Shown: positions 25,245 through 33,370, numbered from the stretch's first letter. The stretch: 40,618 nt of DNA from Pseudonocardiales bacterium (GCA_019243635.1 JAFAUB010000053.1:1-40618), one strand, 5' to 3'. A program made the numbers and translations. The notes: generated from the sequence alone by a model not told the origin.

Positions 25245-26527
25245 GACGCGGTTCCGTTCGGCGCGGCCCGCATCACCATGGCGGCGTGCAGGGCAGCGAA
25301 CCCGCTGGCGTCCTTGAGGATGGTGGTGCCCTCCCACGGGCGTTTTCTGTCCGGCACGTAGTCGAGGTCGCACTGCGGGTCGACGTGCTGGTAGTTCGCG
25401 GTGGGGTACACAGAGGCTCGCTCGCAGGTCAACGCGCACAGCACGATCTCGATCGCGCTGGCGGCGGCCAGAGCGTGCCCGAGCATGGACTTCGCCGAGT
25501 TGACCGGGATCGTGTAGGCGTGCTCGCCCAGCGCCAGCTTCAGCGCGCTCGTCTCACAGGAGTCGTTCTGCGGCGTCGAGCTTCCGTGGGAGCTCACGTG
25601 GTCCACATCGGTCGGCGCCAGACCGGCTCGGTCGATGGCCTGGACCATCGACCGGGTCAGGTCCGCTCCGTCGGTCAGCAGGTCGGTCATGTGCACGGCG
25701 TTGGAGGTGTGCGAGAAGCCGCGGATCTCCATGTACGGCGTCGCACCCCGCCGCAGCGCATGCTGAAGCTCCTCCAGGACCACGACGCCGGCGCCCTCGG
25801 CGAGGACGAAACCGTCTCGCAGCGCGTCGTAGGGCCGTGAGGCGGCGTCGGGCTGGTCCTTGTGCTTTCTGGACAGGCAGTTGATGATCTCGAACGAGGC
25901 CACCGTGATCGGCGTGATGGGCGCTTCGCTGGCACCCGCGACCATCACGTCCGCGTCGCCGTACCCGATCGCCTCGTAGGCGTTGCCGATGGCGTCGATC
26001 CCGCCGATGCAGCCGGTCGACAGCGTCACGCACTGGCCCTGCGCACCCAGCAGCGGGGCCAGGATGATGCCGGGCGTGTTCGACATCGAGGCCAGGTACA
26101 GGTCGCGGCCGGCCTTCGACGGATCGATGGGCTCCACTGCGCGGTTCGTGACCAGAAGGAACTCCTCCTCCATCTTCGGAGTCCCGCAGATCGCCGTCGA
26201 CAGTGAGATGCCGAAGCGCTCGGGGTCGACCTGGCCCGGTTCCAGCCCGGCGTCGGCCATCGCATCCAATGCGCACGCGACCGCGAACTGCACGAAGCGG
26301 TCCAGCCTTCGCACCTCCTGGGGCAGCTTCCGGGCCCGCTCGTCGAAACCGGGAACCTCGGCTACCGAGTCCGCCTCGAAGTCGAACGGCCCGAACAGGT
26401 CGGAGCTCGTCACGCTGGGCAGCGACTTCGTCATGCTCTTCGCGGCCGACACCGTCTCCCACAGCGCTTCTTTGCCTATGCCGGCCGGACTGACCACGCC
26501 CAGCCCGGTGACTACAACTCGTCGCAT
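25232..26527 (-). CDS. Type II PKS ketosynthase KS-alpha (divergent)
   Basis: This 431-residue beta-ketoacyl synthase starts at ATG 26527. The catalytic set is intact: Cys173 (LSTGCIGGIDA), His314 (SSHGSSTPQND), Lys346 and His351 (SAKSMLGHALAA). Length and CDLDYVP near the C-terminus are of the aromatic PKS family. Several usually constant blocks differ: NAHGSGTKQND is replaced by SSHGSSTPQND, SMVGHSLGAIGS by SMLGHALAAASA, and SGFGGFQSAMV by SGFAALHAAMV. It condenses malonyl units with the CLF and ACP encoded downstream. The start overlaps the end of the upstream methyltransferase by 16 bases. Confidence 0.92.
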   Translation of the reverse strand: MRRVVVTGLGVVSPAGIGKEALWETVSAAKSMTKSLPSVTSSDLFGPFDFEADSVAEVPGFDERARKLPQEVRRLDRFVQFAVACALDAMADAGLEPGQVDPERFGISLSTAICGTPKMEEEFLLVTNRAVEPIDPSKAGRDLYLASMSNTPGIILAPLLGAQGQCVTLSTGCIGGIDAIGNAYEAIGYGDADVMVAGASEAPITPITVASFEIINCLSRKHKDQPDAASRPYDALRDGFVLAEGAGVVVLEELQHALRRGATPYMEIRGFSHTSNAVHMTDLLTDGADLTRSMVQAIDRAGLAPTDVDHVSSHGSSTPQNDSCETSALKLALGEHAYTIPVNSAKSMLGHALAAASAIEIVLCALTCERASVYPTANYQHVDPQCDLDYVPDRKRPWEGTTILKDASGFAALHAAMVMRAAPNGTASWTA

Positions 26528-27579
26528 GTGGTCTGCGCCCCTTTCACGCCGGTGAGCACGGACACCAGGCCACTCGTCATCTCCGCGTCGGGCCGCAGTC
26601 CCGCGTCCACCAGGTAGGCCAGGTACTCGGACCGTGTCAGGAGCCCTCCTCGCGGCGTGTTGACGAGGAGGCTCAGATCGAGCATCGAACGGGGCGGTGT
26701 GGGTTCTCCCGACGAGCCCTTCAGCACGTCGGCGATCAGGACTCGCCCTCCGGGACGGAGCATGCGGGCGCACTCGTGTACCAGCCGCGCAGCCGTCTCC
26801 CGTCCGATGAACCGACCCGCGTGGGCGAGGACGACCAGGTCGAAGTGAGCGTCGGGAAAAGGCGGGGCGGCGAAGTCCGCCGCGACGAACGTGAACCTGT
26901 CCGCGAGACCGAGCTCCTCGGCTCGCGCGCGAGCGGCGCTCAACAGTGCGGGGTCGTCATGAGCGGTGACCGTCACGCCTGGGTGGCGCAGGGCCAGGGC
27001 TATTCCCCACTCCCCACTCCCGGCCGTGAGGTCCAGGACCTGACCCTCGGCCGGCACCTGCACCTGTTCGGTCGCCTGGTGCGCCAGCCGGATAGCGACC
27101 GGGAAGTTCGCGGCGAACATCCCCGGGTGATGGCCCCTGGTGCACAGGTCTCCCAGATCTCCCTGCGAAGACCCCGAACGCACCACGTCGACCAGAGACT
27201 CCCAGCGCTCCCACTGCCGCATGACCTCCGCGAGATGCCGGCCGAGATATCCCGCACCGCCCCGCACGAGGTACGTCTCCGACGCCGGCGTCAGGCCGTA
27301 GTGGCCTGCCGCGGTCTCCTCCAGCAGCCCGAGCTCCACCAGTGCGTCGAGGAGCCGCTCGGTGCCGTCGTGACTACAGCCCAGGGCCTCCGCCAGGTCG
27401 GCGGCGTTGCGTGACCTACCGGTCAGCATCGTGAAGACACCCAGCTCGAGTGCCGTATCGAGGACCCTGGCCTTGGCGAAGCCGAAGTTCACCGACAGCA
27501 GGTTCGACGGGTCCGGACTGTCGAGGTAACGTCGGATGGCCGCTGCCTCCGCGAGAGCTGCGGGTCGCTGTGACGCCAT
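26512..27579 (-). CDS. SAM-dependent methyltransferase with winged-helix N-terminus
   Basis: This 355-residue protein has an N-terminal dimerisation/winged-helix segment (residues 25-110, ALELGVFTMLTGRSRNAADL) and a Rossmann domain. Motif I reads VLDLTAGSGEWGIAL, slightly off the DxGxGxG norm. FDLVVLAHAGRFIGRETAA follows, then LRPGGRVLIADVL. It lacks the HDW catalytic base of the COMT-like enzymes at 16474 and 18785, so C-methylation or a different chemistry is possible. GGAGG precedes the ATG at 27579. It overlaps KS-alpha and likely acts early on the chain. The substrate is unknown. Confidence 0.83.
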   Translation of the reverse strand: MASQRPAALAEAAAIRRYLDSPDPSNLLSVNFGFAKARVLDTALELGVFTMLTGRSRNAADLAEALGCSHDGTERLLDALVELGLLEETAAGHYGLTPASETYLVRGGAGYLGRHLAEVMRQWERWESLVDVVRSGSSQGDLGDLCTRGHHPGMFAANFPVAIRLAHQATEQVQVPAEGQVLDLTAGSGEWGIALALRHPGVTVTAHDDPALLSAARARAEELGLADRFTFVAADFAAPPFPDAHFDLVVLAHAGRFIGRETAARLVHECARMLRPGGRVLIADVLKGSSGEPTPPRSMLDLSLLVNTPRGGLLTRSEYLAYLVDAGLRPDAEMTSGLVSVLTGVKGAQTTCDEL

Positions 27580-27597
27580 CGCCGGGATCCTCCAGAG

Positions 27598-28632
27598 CTA
27601 CTTGTACGCCGTGAGCAAGCCGGACAGCAGCGACACGGTGCAGGTCTCCACGTCGCGGAAGCCGGCATCGCGCACCCATCCCCTGATGTCGTCCACGTCG
27701 CGGACCTCCCCGTCCTCGGTGTTGCCCAGCAGGATCAGCCCGAACAGGTAAGGGAACACACCCGTCGCCAGCGCCGGCATATGGCCGTGCACCAGCAGCC
27801 TTCCGCCGGCAGGGAGTGCGTTGTAGACCTTCTCGATGAGCTTCGCCGCCTGCTCCGAGCCGTAGCCGTCGAGCACGTGCGACAACATGACCGCGTCGCA
27901 TTCGGGCCACGGGTCCCGCAGGATGTCGTTCGCCCGCACTTCGACGATGTCACCGACACCCGCCTCGGCGACATTCCTGCCGGCCAGCTCGCATACGGCC
28001 GGATAGTCCATCGCGATGATCCGGATATCGGGGTTCTTCCGTGCGATGGCCACCGAGTAGTCCCCTGATCCGCAGCCGAGGTCGAGGAGCATGCTCACGC
28101 CCCACAGCGGCACTGCGGCGGCCAGGCTGTCGGCCTGAAGCCGCGAGCTGACCCGCATCGCCTGGATGAGTCGGTCCGTGCCCGCACGGCCCTCGCCGGT
28201 GGCGGCGCCCTGGTTGCTGTACCCACCCTTGAGCACGCGTCCGGTGAGCGAGGTGTTCTCCCGCATCGCCTGGGTCAGCTTCGTGAAGTTGCCGAAGTGT
28301 CTGTCCTGATGCTCGGCGAAGCCGCCCATGTACCCGGGTTTGCCCGTTACCAGGAAACGGCTGGCCTCATCGGTGTTCTGGTATCTCTCCCCGTCCCGGG
28401 ATACCAGGTGAAGGCCTTGCAGCGCGAACAGCAGGGCCCGGGTCGGACGCCTTTCGATACCGAGTTCGGCGGCGAGCGCCTCGATCGTGCGGCTGCCCTT
28501 CTCCAGGGTGTCGAACAAGCCCAGCTCCACGGCAACGAAGACCGCCTTGGACTGCAGATACGCCGTCATGATCCCGTGGATCCTCGCCGACTCCTCCAGT
28601 GGTGGCTTCACTGTGGACCGAGATGAGGTCAC
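27598..28632 (-). CDS. SAM-dependent methyltransferase (BchU/CrtF-like architecture)
   Basis: This 344-residue methyltransferase has an N-terminal winged-helix region (residues 15-105, AVELGLFDTLEKGSRTIEAL) and a SAM domain (motif I LLDLGCGSGDYSVAIARK, FxAMDYP-type post-I, MLSHVLDGYGSEQAAKL, LPAGGRLLVHGHMP). It resembles the BchU/O-methyltransferase group but lacks the HDW base. It begins with GTG inside the cupin stop (GTGA, 4-base overlap) and is followed 18 bp later by the other methyltransferase. Two related methyltransferases directly upstream of KS-alpha suggest sequential or paired modification. The target is unknown. Confidence 0.83.
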   Translation of the reverse strand: MTSSRSTVKPPLEESARIHGIMTAYLQSKAVFVAVELGLFDTLEKGSRTIEALAAELGIERRPTRALLFALQGLHLVSRDGERYQNTDEASRFLVTGKPGYMGGFAEHQDRHFGNFTKLTQAMRENTSLTGRVLKGGYSNQGAATGEGRAGTDRLIQAMRVSSRLQADSLAAAVPLWGVSMLLDLGCGSGDYSVAIARKNPDIRIIAMDYPAVCELAGRNVAEAGVGDIVEVRANDILRDPWPECDAVMLSHVLDGYGSEQAAKLIEKVYNALPAGGRLLVHGHMPALATGVFPYLFGLILLGNTEDGEVRDVDDIRGWVRDAGFRDVETCTVSLLSGLLTAYK

Positions 28633-29060
28633 TTGCCCTCCCGGGCGCTCGAGTATTCGGGCATCTGCGTGTACTCGTAGGGGTCGTCGGAGAGGAAGAA
28701 GTTGCGAACCGGCGGCCGCTCACAGGGCGCTACGATAAGGAAACGACAGCTCTGGTCCGGTCCGGTGACGAACCCGTGTGGCTCATCGCGTGGAATGAAT
28801 ATGGCGTCTCCGGGCTCGACCCGCTCAGCCCGGCCCTCGCTCGGAAGCACGAGATCCATCTCGCCTTCCAGGACATAGATCTCGTGCTCCCAGTCGTGGT
28901 GGTGGGGCGGGGTCGACCCGTTGGGCGCGATATCGAACTCGGTCAGCACGAAACGGTCCGCGCCATCGGGAGTGTCTATGAGCTTTCGGTGGGTCGTCTC
29001 CTTCGCCCCGGGCTCTCGAACAATCTCGGCCTTCACGTCTGTTCGGTGTATGCGTCGCAC
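28629..29060 (-). CDS. Cupin, probable polyketide cyclase
   Basis: This 143-residue single-domain cupin has cupin motif 1 (PPHHHDWEHEIYVLEGEM), with three metal-binding-type histidines and a glutamate, and motif 2 PGDAIFIPRDEPHGF with the last histidine. Small cupins of this kind (TcmJ and RemF are named examples) assist ring closure or control folding in aromatic PKS clusters. The GTG at 29060 is preceded by AGGGAGG; a longer frame upstream is non-homologous. It is the first gene of the operon and overlaps the next by four bases. A cyclase role is inferred from context; a dioxygenase is the alternative. Confidence 0.83.
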   Translation of the reverse strand: MRRIHRTDVKAEIVREPGAKETTHRKLIDTPDGADRFVLTEFDIAPNGSTPPHHHDWEHEIYVLEGEMDLVLPSEGRAERVEPGDAIFIPRDEPHGFVTGPDQSCRFLIVAPCERPPVRNFFLSDDPYEYTQMPEYSSAREGK

Positions 29061-29471
29061 TGGTATTCCCTCCCTCGCGGCGGCTCGCCCGAACCGTCCG
29101 CCATGCCGAGGCCAGGCTATTACAGCCGCACGGCGACCGCCACGGGTAAGGATCATGATCAGGGCGGGATTTTCGACCGGGTATGCGTGGGGTACTCGCC
29201 TATCCCAGTGGGACACATGTCCCGGTCTTTTCTGCTGCGGTGACCGCCTCGGCAGCCGCCATATCGTCAGCTGGCTCGTCGTTGATGCACAGGGCTCGGT
29301 GGGCGTCCACTACAGCGTGACGAAACGACCAGACACGGCCGCGATCCGCTCCTCGGCACCGGCCGCTTCCCGCTGTCTGAAGTCGGTCAGCGGCGCCCAG
29401 CTCTCAGGTGCGCACAGTCATCATCCGGCACGGGCGCGACGGTCGTGGGCCGGCACGTCGTGAGCCGTCCG
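29061..29471 (-). promoter_or_regulatory. Upstream region of the type II operon
   Basis: No gene is seen in this 411-bp gap. It must hold the operon promoter read on the minus strand. GGGACA (29210-29215) and TGTCCC (29218-29223) form a short inverted repeat about 150 bp before the cupin start, a candidate regulator site. GATCATGATC near 29152 is also palindromic. A TGTAATAG segment about 55 bases before the cupin start is -10-like but lacks a convincing -35. Confidence 0.35.
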
Positions 29472-30215
29472 TCACTCGGCTTCGTGAGGTCGCGCGAGCC
29501 GCGCGAAAGAACCTCTCGCATACAACACCGTCCGCAGCCGGTTACCGGTGCCAAGCTTCGCGTAAATGCGGCTGAAATAGTTACGAACCGTCTTCGGGCT
29601 GAGGCCCAGGGACGTTGCGATGTAGCTCGTGTCATGCCCGTGTGCCATCATGAAGAGGATTTCTCTCTCCTTTTCACTCAGGCCGGACAGCGGGCCGCCG
29701 TCGACGGGCGGGCGTCCACTGACCATTCGAAGCACCTGGCTCGCCATGCCGTGCGGCAGCACTGCGCCCTCACGATAAACCGCCTGCAGGGACGCTCTGA
29801 GCTCACCTTGGTCGATATTTCTGGATAAATAGCCGCGAGCGCCCGCCAAGAACGCATCGCGCATGTGGAACAGGTGCGGACTCGAGGCTAGTATGACGAC
29901 CCTGGTGTGCGCGTGGCGCTGAAGGATGATCCGTGTCGTCTCGATGCCGTCCGTTCCGGTGATGTGCGGCTCAAGTCCCATCAGAACGATATGCGGCCGG
30001 TGCAGAAATATCTGCTGCAGTACGGATGCCCTATCGAGGTGGGTCGCCACCACCGAGAACTCGGGATAGCCGCACAGAATCAGGCGCAGGCCTTCACGGA
30101 CAAGCTTCTCGTCGTTGACTAGCAGTATCCTTATCGTTGAGGTCGGCGACCCTCTCGTGTTCGCGATGTTGCCTGGTTCCGGGAGCTCACGCCGCGACTC
30201 TGTCGACCCGTCCAC
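29472..30215 (-). CDS. Atypical LuxR/NarL response regulator without phospho-Asp
   Basis: This 247-residue protein has a receiver-like domain (residues 28-145) and a C-terminal LuxR/GerE helix-turn-helix (LSEKEREILFMMAHG, then SLGLSPKTVRNYFSRIYAKL). The phosphoacceptor position is Gly80 (VLMGLEP where VLMDL is usual), the Thr/Ser switch is Ala110 and the Lys is Arg132 (GYLSRN), so phosphorylation control is unlikely. It probably senses a ligand or acts constitutively to activate the adjacent type II operon. The GTG at 30215 has AGGGGAGG upstream. Leu130 is encoded by TTA (29826-29828), suggesting control by bldA-type tRNA. No partner kinase is present. Confidence 0.87.
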   Translation of the reverse strand: MDGSTESRRELPEPGNIANTRGSPTSTIRILLVNDEKLVREGLRLILCGYPEFSVVATHLDRASVLQQIFLHRPHIVLMGLEPHITGTDGIETTRIILQRHAHTRVVILASSPHLFHMRDAFLAGARGYLSRNIDQGELRASLQAVYREGAVLPHGMASQVLRMVSGRPPVDGGPLSGLSEKEREILFMMAHGHDTSYIATSLGLSPKTVRNYFSRIYAKLGTGNRLRTVLYARGSFARLARPHEAE

Positions 30216-30535
30216 GCCGCCTCCCCTGAGCGGACCAACCCGCCGCCCACCTCGATCCGCGGTGTCGGTTCTCTGAACTCGCCCTCGCCGTCTGATCGGG
30301 GTGCCACAGCGACCAACCTGCTTGCCTCCTGCGAACGTCCCAGCACCTCCGTACCGCGTTCCCACGACCTTGGCGCAAGCGTGCAATTTCTGCGCAAGAT
30401 CTCTGGGTCGTCCCCGATGACGCCTGCGCCGGTCATCTGTCTATATCCTGTTTTGAGAGCACCCCGGGCGCTCCGCGCCCTCTGGGCCGACCGGTGGGCT
30501 TCGCGATCATCCGGTTTGCCCTTGATGCCTACTGG
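30216..30535. other. Upstream region of the LuxR regulator gene
   Basis: No gene is seen. GCGCAAG occurs twice 21 bp apart (around 30373 and 30392), a possible regulator site upstream of the minus-strand LuxR gene. No convincing -35/-10 pair was identified. Confidence 0.3.
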
Positions 30536-30599
30536 TGATCGTCGAAAGTGAGGTGTGGCCGTGCAGGTTCGCACGGCCACACCTCACTTTCGACGATCA
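30536..30599. repeat. 29-bp perfect inverted repeat
   Basis: Arms 30536-30564 and 30571-30599 are exact reverse complements over 29 bp, with a 6-nt loop (AGGTTC). Each arm contains GAAAGTGAGGTGTGGCCGTG. It lies 55 bp beyond the stop of the esterase gene and may act as its terminator, although it is much longer than usual for one. Its right end runs directly into the right copy of the direct repeat (30597-30634). Confidence 0.85.
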
Positions 30600-30634
30600 A
30601 GCGACGGCTACCGCGCGCTGAGGCTACCGAAACG
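30597..30634 (+). repeat. Right copy of the direct repeat flanking the type II locus
   Basis: TCAAGC-G-ACGGCTAC, seven bases, then TGAGGCTACCGAAACG. It matches 16418-16456 in the same orientation. The pair encloses the type II operon and its regulator and nothing else. Confidence 0.65.
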
Positions 30635-30653
30635 GAGAAGTGCGGTGGGGGGA

Positions 30654-31769
30654 TCAGCCGGCGTCGGCCCGGGTCGGGAACTCATCGCCGCCACCGGGCA
30701 GCCGGTGCGCCGGCTTCGGTGGGTGCCTCGGGTTGGGATGCTGCAGGAAGAAACGGGTCATCTCGGCTGAGGCGTCGGGGCCGTGGGGGTCGGTGTAGGA
30801 CCCGGCGGGGTCGCCACCGTACCAGGCGTGGCCGCCGCCGTGGACGATCCATGACTCAGCGACGACAGCGCCGGTGGGGTCTGTGTAACGGGTGTGGGTG
30901 TAGGGGCGGGAGCTGTCCCGCCCGGCCTGTGTCGTGGTGCGCTCGTGCGGGGTGGCTGCGGCCGCGCTGAGCCGAGAGGCGATGAGGTTTCGGGCGTTCA
31001 CCGGAGCCACAACGGTGTCGCGGTCACCGTGGAAGACGATCAGTGGTAGATCCCCACCGGATGCCGGTGCTCCACCGGTCCGCATTGCGGCGAAGGCGGA
31101 GACGACGTCGTGAGCGGCGCGGTAGGTGACCCCGGAATGCACGCCGACGGCGGCGTAGAGGTCTGGGTAGGTCGCGGCCATGACCGCTGCCATGGCGCCG
31201 CCGGCGGACAGTCCGGCGATGTAGACCCGGGCTGGGTCCACGGAGTGATCACGCATCACCTGTCGGGTGATGCCGGAGATGATGGACGGCTCGCCGCGGC
31301 CGGCGGTCTGGTCGCTGGGGTTGAACCAGTTCCAGTAGCCGCCGCTGTTGGCGGTGGTGGGTTGTTCCGGGTAAGCGACGAGAAAGGTGTGTCGCTCGCT
31401 GTGTTCGTTCATCCGGGTACCGGCGGCGAAGTCGGTGGCGTTCTGCTTGCCGCCGTGAAGCATCACGACCAGCGGAACCGGATCCCCGGTGTAGCCGGTG
31501 GGGATGTAGAGGTCGTAGGCGCGTGTCCCGGCCGGCTCGGTGTGGGTGAGGTGCCGGATCTCGCCTCCGAGGGCGGTCGCCGCGGTGCGGGGAGACCCTT
31601 GGGGGATGGTGTCGAGGCGGCTGAGGACTGTCGCCGGCTCCGGCCGCGCCGGCGCGTTGGTGGAGCTCGGAGAGCCGCCGAGCCCGCGCCGCAGGTGCGT
31701 CACCGCCTTCCCGAGTTGCCCGGCGCGGGTCAGCCGCAGTACCTCGGCCATGTAGGCATTCCTGTCCAC
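30654..31769 (-). CDS. PHB depolymerase family esterase
   Basis: This 371-residue alpha/beta hydrolase of the PHB-depolymerase/LpqC-like esterase family has the oxyanion region [14 protein letters not shown], nucleophile Ser188 in GLSAGG, an acid in HGDRDTVV (Asp251) and His314 in GGGHAW. The first 60 residues ([20 protein letters not shown]) are a helical segment common in actinobacterial members, with no signal peptide, so it is probably cytoplasmic. The GTG at 31769 or the ATG six codons later (with AGGAA upstream) could start it. It is co-directional with the ribbon-helix-helix gene 45 bp upstream. The natural ester substrate is unknown. Confidence 0.88.
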   Translation of the reverse strand: MDRNAYMAEVLRLTRAGQLGKAVTHLRRGLGGSPSSTNAPARPEPATVLSRLDTIPQGSPRTAATALGGEIRHLTHTEPAGTRAYDLYIPTGYTGDPVPLVVMLHGGKQNATDFAAGTRMNEHSERHTFLVAYPEQPTTANSGGYWNWFNPSDQTAGRGEPSIISGITRQVMRDHSVDPARVYIAGLSAGGAMAAVMAATYPDLYAAVGVHSGVTYRAAHDVVSAFAAMRTGGAPASGGDLPLIVFHGDRDTVVAPVNARNLIASRLSAAAATPHERTTTQAGRDSSRPYTHTRYTDPTGAVVAESWIVHGGGHAWYGGDPAGSYTDPHGPDASAEMTRFFLQHPNPRHPPKPAHRLPGGGDEFPTRADAG

Positions 31770-31814
31770 TGTGCGGTCCTGTCCGTCGTTGTCGACCCGT
31801 TGATCGTGAGCTGG

Positions 31815-32210
31815 TCATGTGGTTCGGGGTGCTAGCGCCGCCTTGACCGCGGGAGATGCCCGGAAGGACCCGAGAACCTCCACCGACGCGATCGTCGCGA
31901 GCGCGAGCTCGGGGGAGACGTCCGGGGCGATACTGCCCAGTCCGAGGACGCGCAGCTCGACGGTGCGACCGGCCGCACGCAGAGCTTCCAGCTCGTGGCG
32001 GCTGTAGTGCTGGGTGCCCAGGGTCAGGGTCCGCCGCGCCACCGTCTCGTTCAGTGCCTCCGACCGGATGTCAAGCTGCCGACGGATCGCGGTGCGGATG
32101 AAGTCGGTGCGGTTGGCGTAGAAGCCCTCGTCGACAAGCAGATCGATCTGGCCCAGGTCGACCAGCCCCACGTTGATCGTGATCTTCTCGCTCTTGTCGA
32201 CCTCAGGCAT
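31815..32210 (-). CDS. Ribbon-helix-helix (CopG-type) regulator
   Basis: This 131-residue protein has an N-terminal ribbon-helix-helix DNA-binding domain (residues 7-50: KITINVGLVDLGQIDLL, then ANRTDFIRTAIRRQL) and a C-terminal region of about 75 residues (TLGTQHYSRHELEALRAAG, LRVLGLGSIAPDVSPELA) that I do not recognise as a known ligand domain. The ATG at 32210 has AGGGGAGG upstream; the listed longer frame is not needed. It precedes the esterase gene and likely controls both. CCATCC/GGATGG repeats just upstream are candidate operators. Confidence 0.82.
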   Translation of the reverse strand: MPEVDKSEKITINVGLVDLGQIDLLVDEGFYANRTDFIRTAIRRQLDIRSEALNETVARRTLTLGTQHYSRHELEALRAAGRTVELRVLGLGSIAPDVSPELALATIASVEVLGSFRASPAVKAALAPRTT

Positions 32211-32239
32211 CCAGTCGAGCCTCCCCTGACATCCGAGAA

Positions 32240-32277
32240 CCATCCTAGCGCCATCCCGCCGGATGGTAACATGTCAA
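32240..32277 (-). promoter_or_regulatory. Candidate operator/promoter of the RHH-esterase operon
   Basis: CCATCC occurs at 32240-32245 and 32251-32256, the latter facing GGATGG (32261-32266) as an inverted repeat with a 4-nt centre. On the minus strand a TTGACA -35-like hexamer (32277-32272) lies just upstream. No well-spaced -10 is visible. RHH proteins often bind such short tandem sites. Confidence 0.35.
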
Positions 32278-32491
32278 GCTGATCGAGTGTGACCGTTGCT
32301 CCGAGGTCTCGTCCACGTCTCCAGACATCGGCGGAGAGGGGACGCGGACACCGCTGGTCCGGACGGCTCGAGGATGGACGGCCACCGCCGTCCCTGCGGA
32401 TCCTGGGCTGGCTGGGCAACTCTCCGGCCCTGCGGGCCCTCGGAGCCACGCCGTCAGCGTGCGCTGTCAAGTCTCCTGGTAAAGCGACGAC

Positions 32492-32910
32492 CTAGTCACC
32501 ATCGCTGCGGCGGCGCCCTCGGGATCGCGGCACGCCTCCGGCGTGTCCTGGCCAGTACGGTGGCGGAGCCACCCGCGGATCCGTGATCTTGTACCGTTTC
32601 GTCGGCTGAATCGCCTGAATCTCGACTAGTCGCTGGCCCTGGGCGTCGCTCAGATCGCGGACCGCTGGTCGGATCGCGGCCATGACCGTGGCCATCGCGA
32701 GGGCGAGGCCGTCAACTCCGCGTCGAGTGTCATGCCGGTACCGGATGTGGTGCATTCCTGAGTCTCGGATCGCGCGGGTCTCCTCGGCGCTGTCGAGCTG
32801 TGCGCTGTCCGCCCGAGATCTTGAACATGATCCACCTGATGCTCGCGGAGCAGCCGACGCAGAGGCTCGACGAGCTGGACAGGAACGTCTTCATCGAGCA
32901 GAAGCCTCAT
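32492..32910 (-). pseudogene. Broken PIN-like toxin gene (DUF5615-type), internal deletion
   Basis: The minus strand opens with MRLLLDEDVPVQLVEPLRRL and HQVDHVQDLG, the N-terminus of a DUF5615/PIN-like toxin with its acidic DED. The next roughly 25 residues of the family are missing. The protein resumes in another frame with DSAQLDSAEETRAIRDSGM, followed by HHIRYRHDTRRGVDG and a helical C-terminus. The join near 32813 is a deletion plus frameshift. The start lies seven bases after the antitoxin stop, preserving the original operon order. It should not give a working toxin. Confidence 0.55.
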
Positions 32911-32917
32911 CGCACGA

Positions 32918-33170
32918 TCAAGCGCCGACTGGCTCGCGGTAGCCGTCGACGTACCGCGCGAACTCGAATGCTCCCCGAGCGGCTAGCGCACTGACACCGG
33001 GGTAGAACCCCGCCACTTCCTCGGCGGTGACACCGTCCTCGAGCAGGCCTCGGCTCGTACACCTCAGGCGCGAGCAGCGGTGCCTCGGTGGACCGAGACG
33101 ACCGCCAGTACGACAGCTGCCGAAGCGTCGCGCCGCTCAGCGCCGCGGCGACCACCGGCTTGTACGACAC
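32918..33170 (-). pseudogene. Broken antitoxin gene (DUF433/MerR-like), internal deletion
   Basis: The GTG at 33170 has a perfect AGGAGG seven bases upstream and opens VSYKPVVAAALSGATLRQLS, the N-terminus of a MerR-like/DUF433 antitoxin. After APLLAPEVYE the frame breaks. In the next frame the family C-terminus appears (GLLEDGVTAEEVAGFYPGVS, then EFARYVDGYREPVGA) and ends at TGA 32918. Intact relatives are usually more than twice as long, so the central part has been deleted. It pairs with the equally damaged toxin gene downstream. Confidence 0.5.
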
Positions 33171-33370
33171 CGTGAAACCTCCTACCGGATCACGCTCACG
33201 GTATCGCCGACCACTGACAATCCCAGCGTCACCGCGCCGAGAGGCGCCAAGCGCGCGCCCGTGTGGCTCTGCAACAGCTTGGCCCCCACCATGACTCCAT
33301 CGAGGTCGGCCGGCTGAAATCCGCGACTCAAGCGTGCTGGTACGTGGAAGTTCGTCCTGCCACGACCTCC

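Noticed and set aside
23952..25361. 469-codon plus-strand frame opposite the chain length factor
   Set aside because: Low-complexity composition and full overlap with a clear ketosynthase-like gene mark it as an antisense shadow.
30216..30386. N-terminal extension of the LuxR regulator to 30386
   Set aside because: The extra 57 residues are Arg/Gly-rich without homology, and a strong AGGGGAGG site supports the GTG at 30215.
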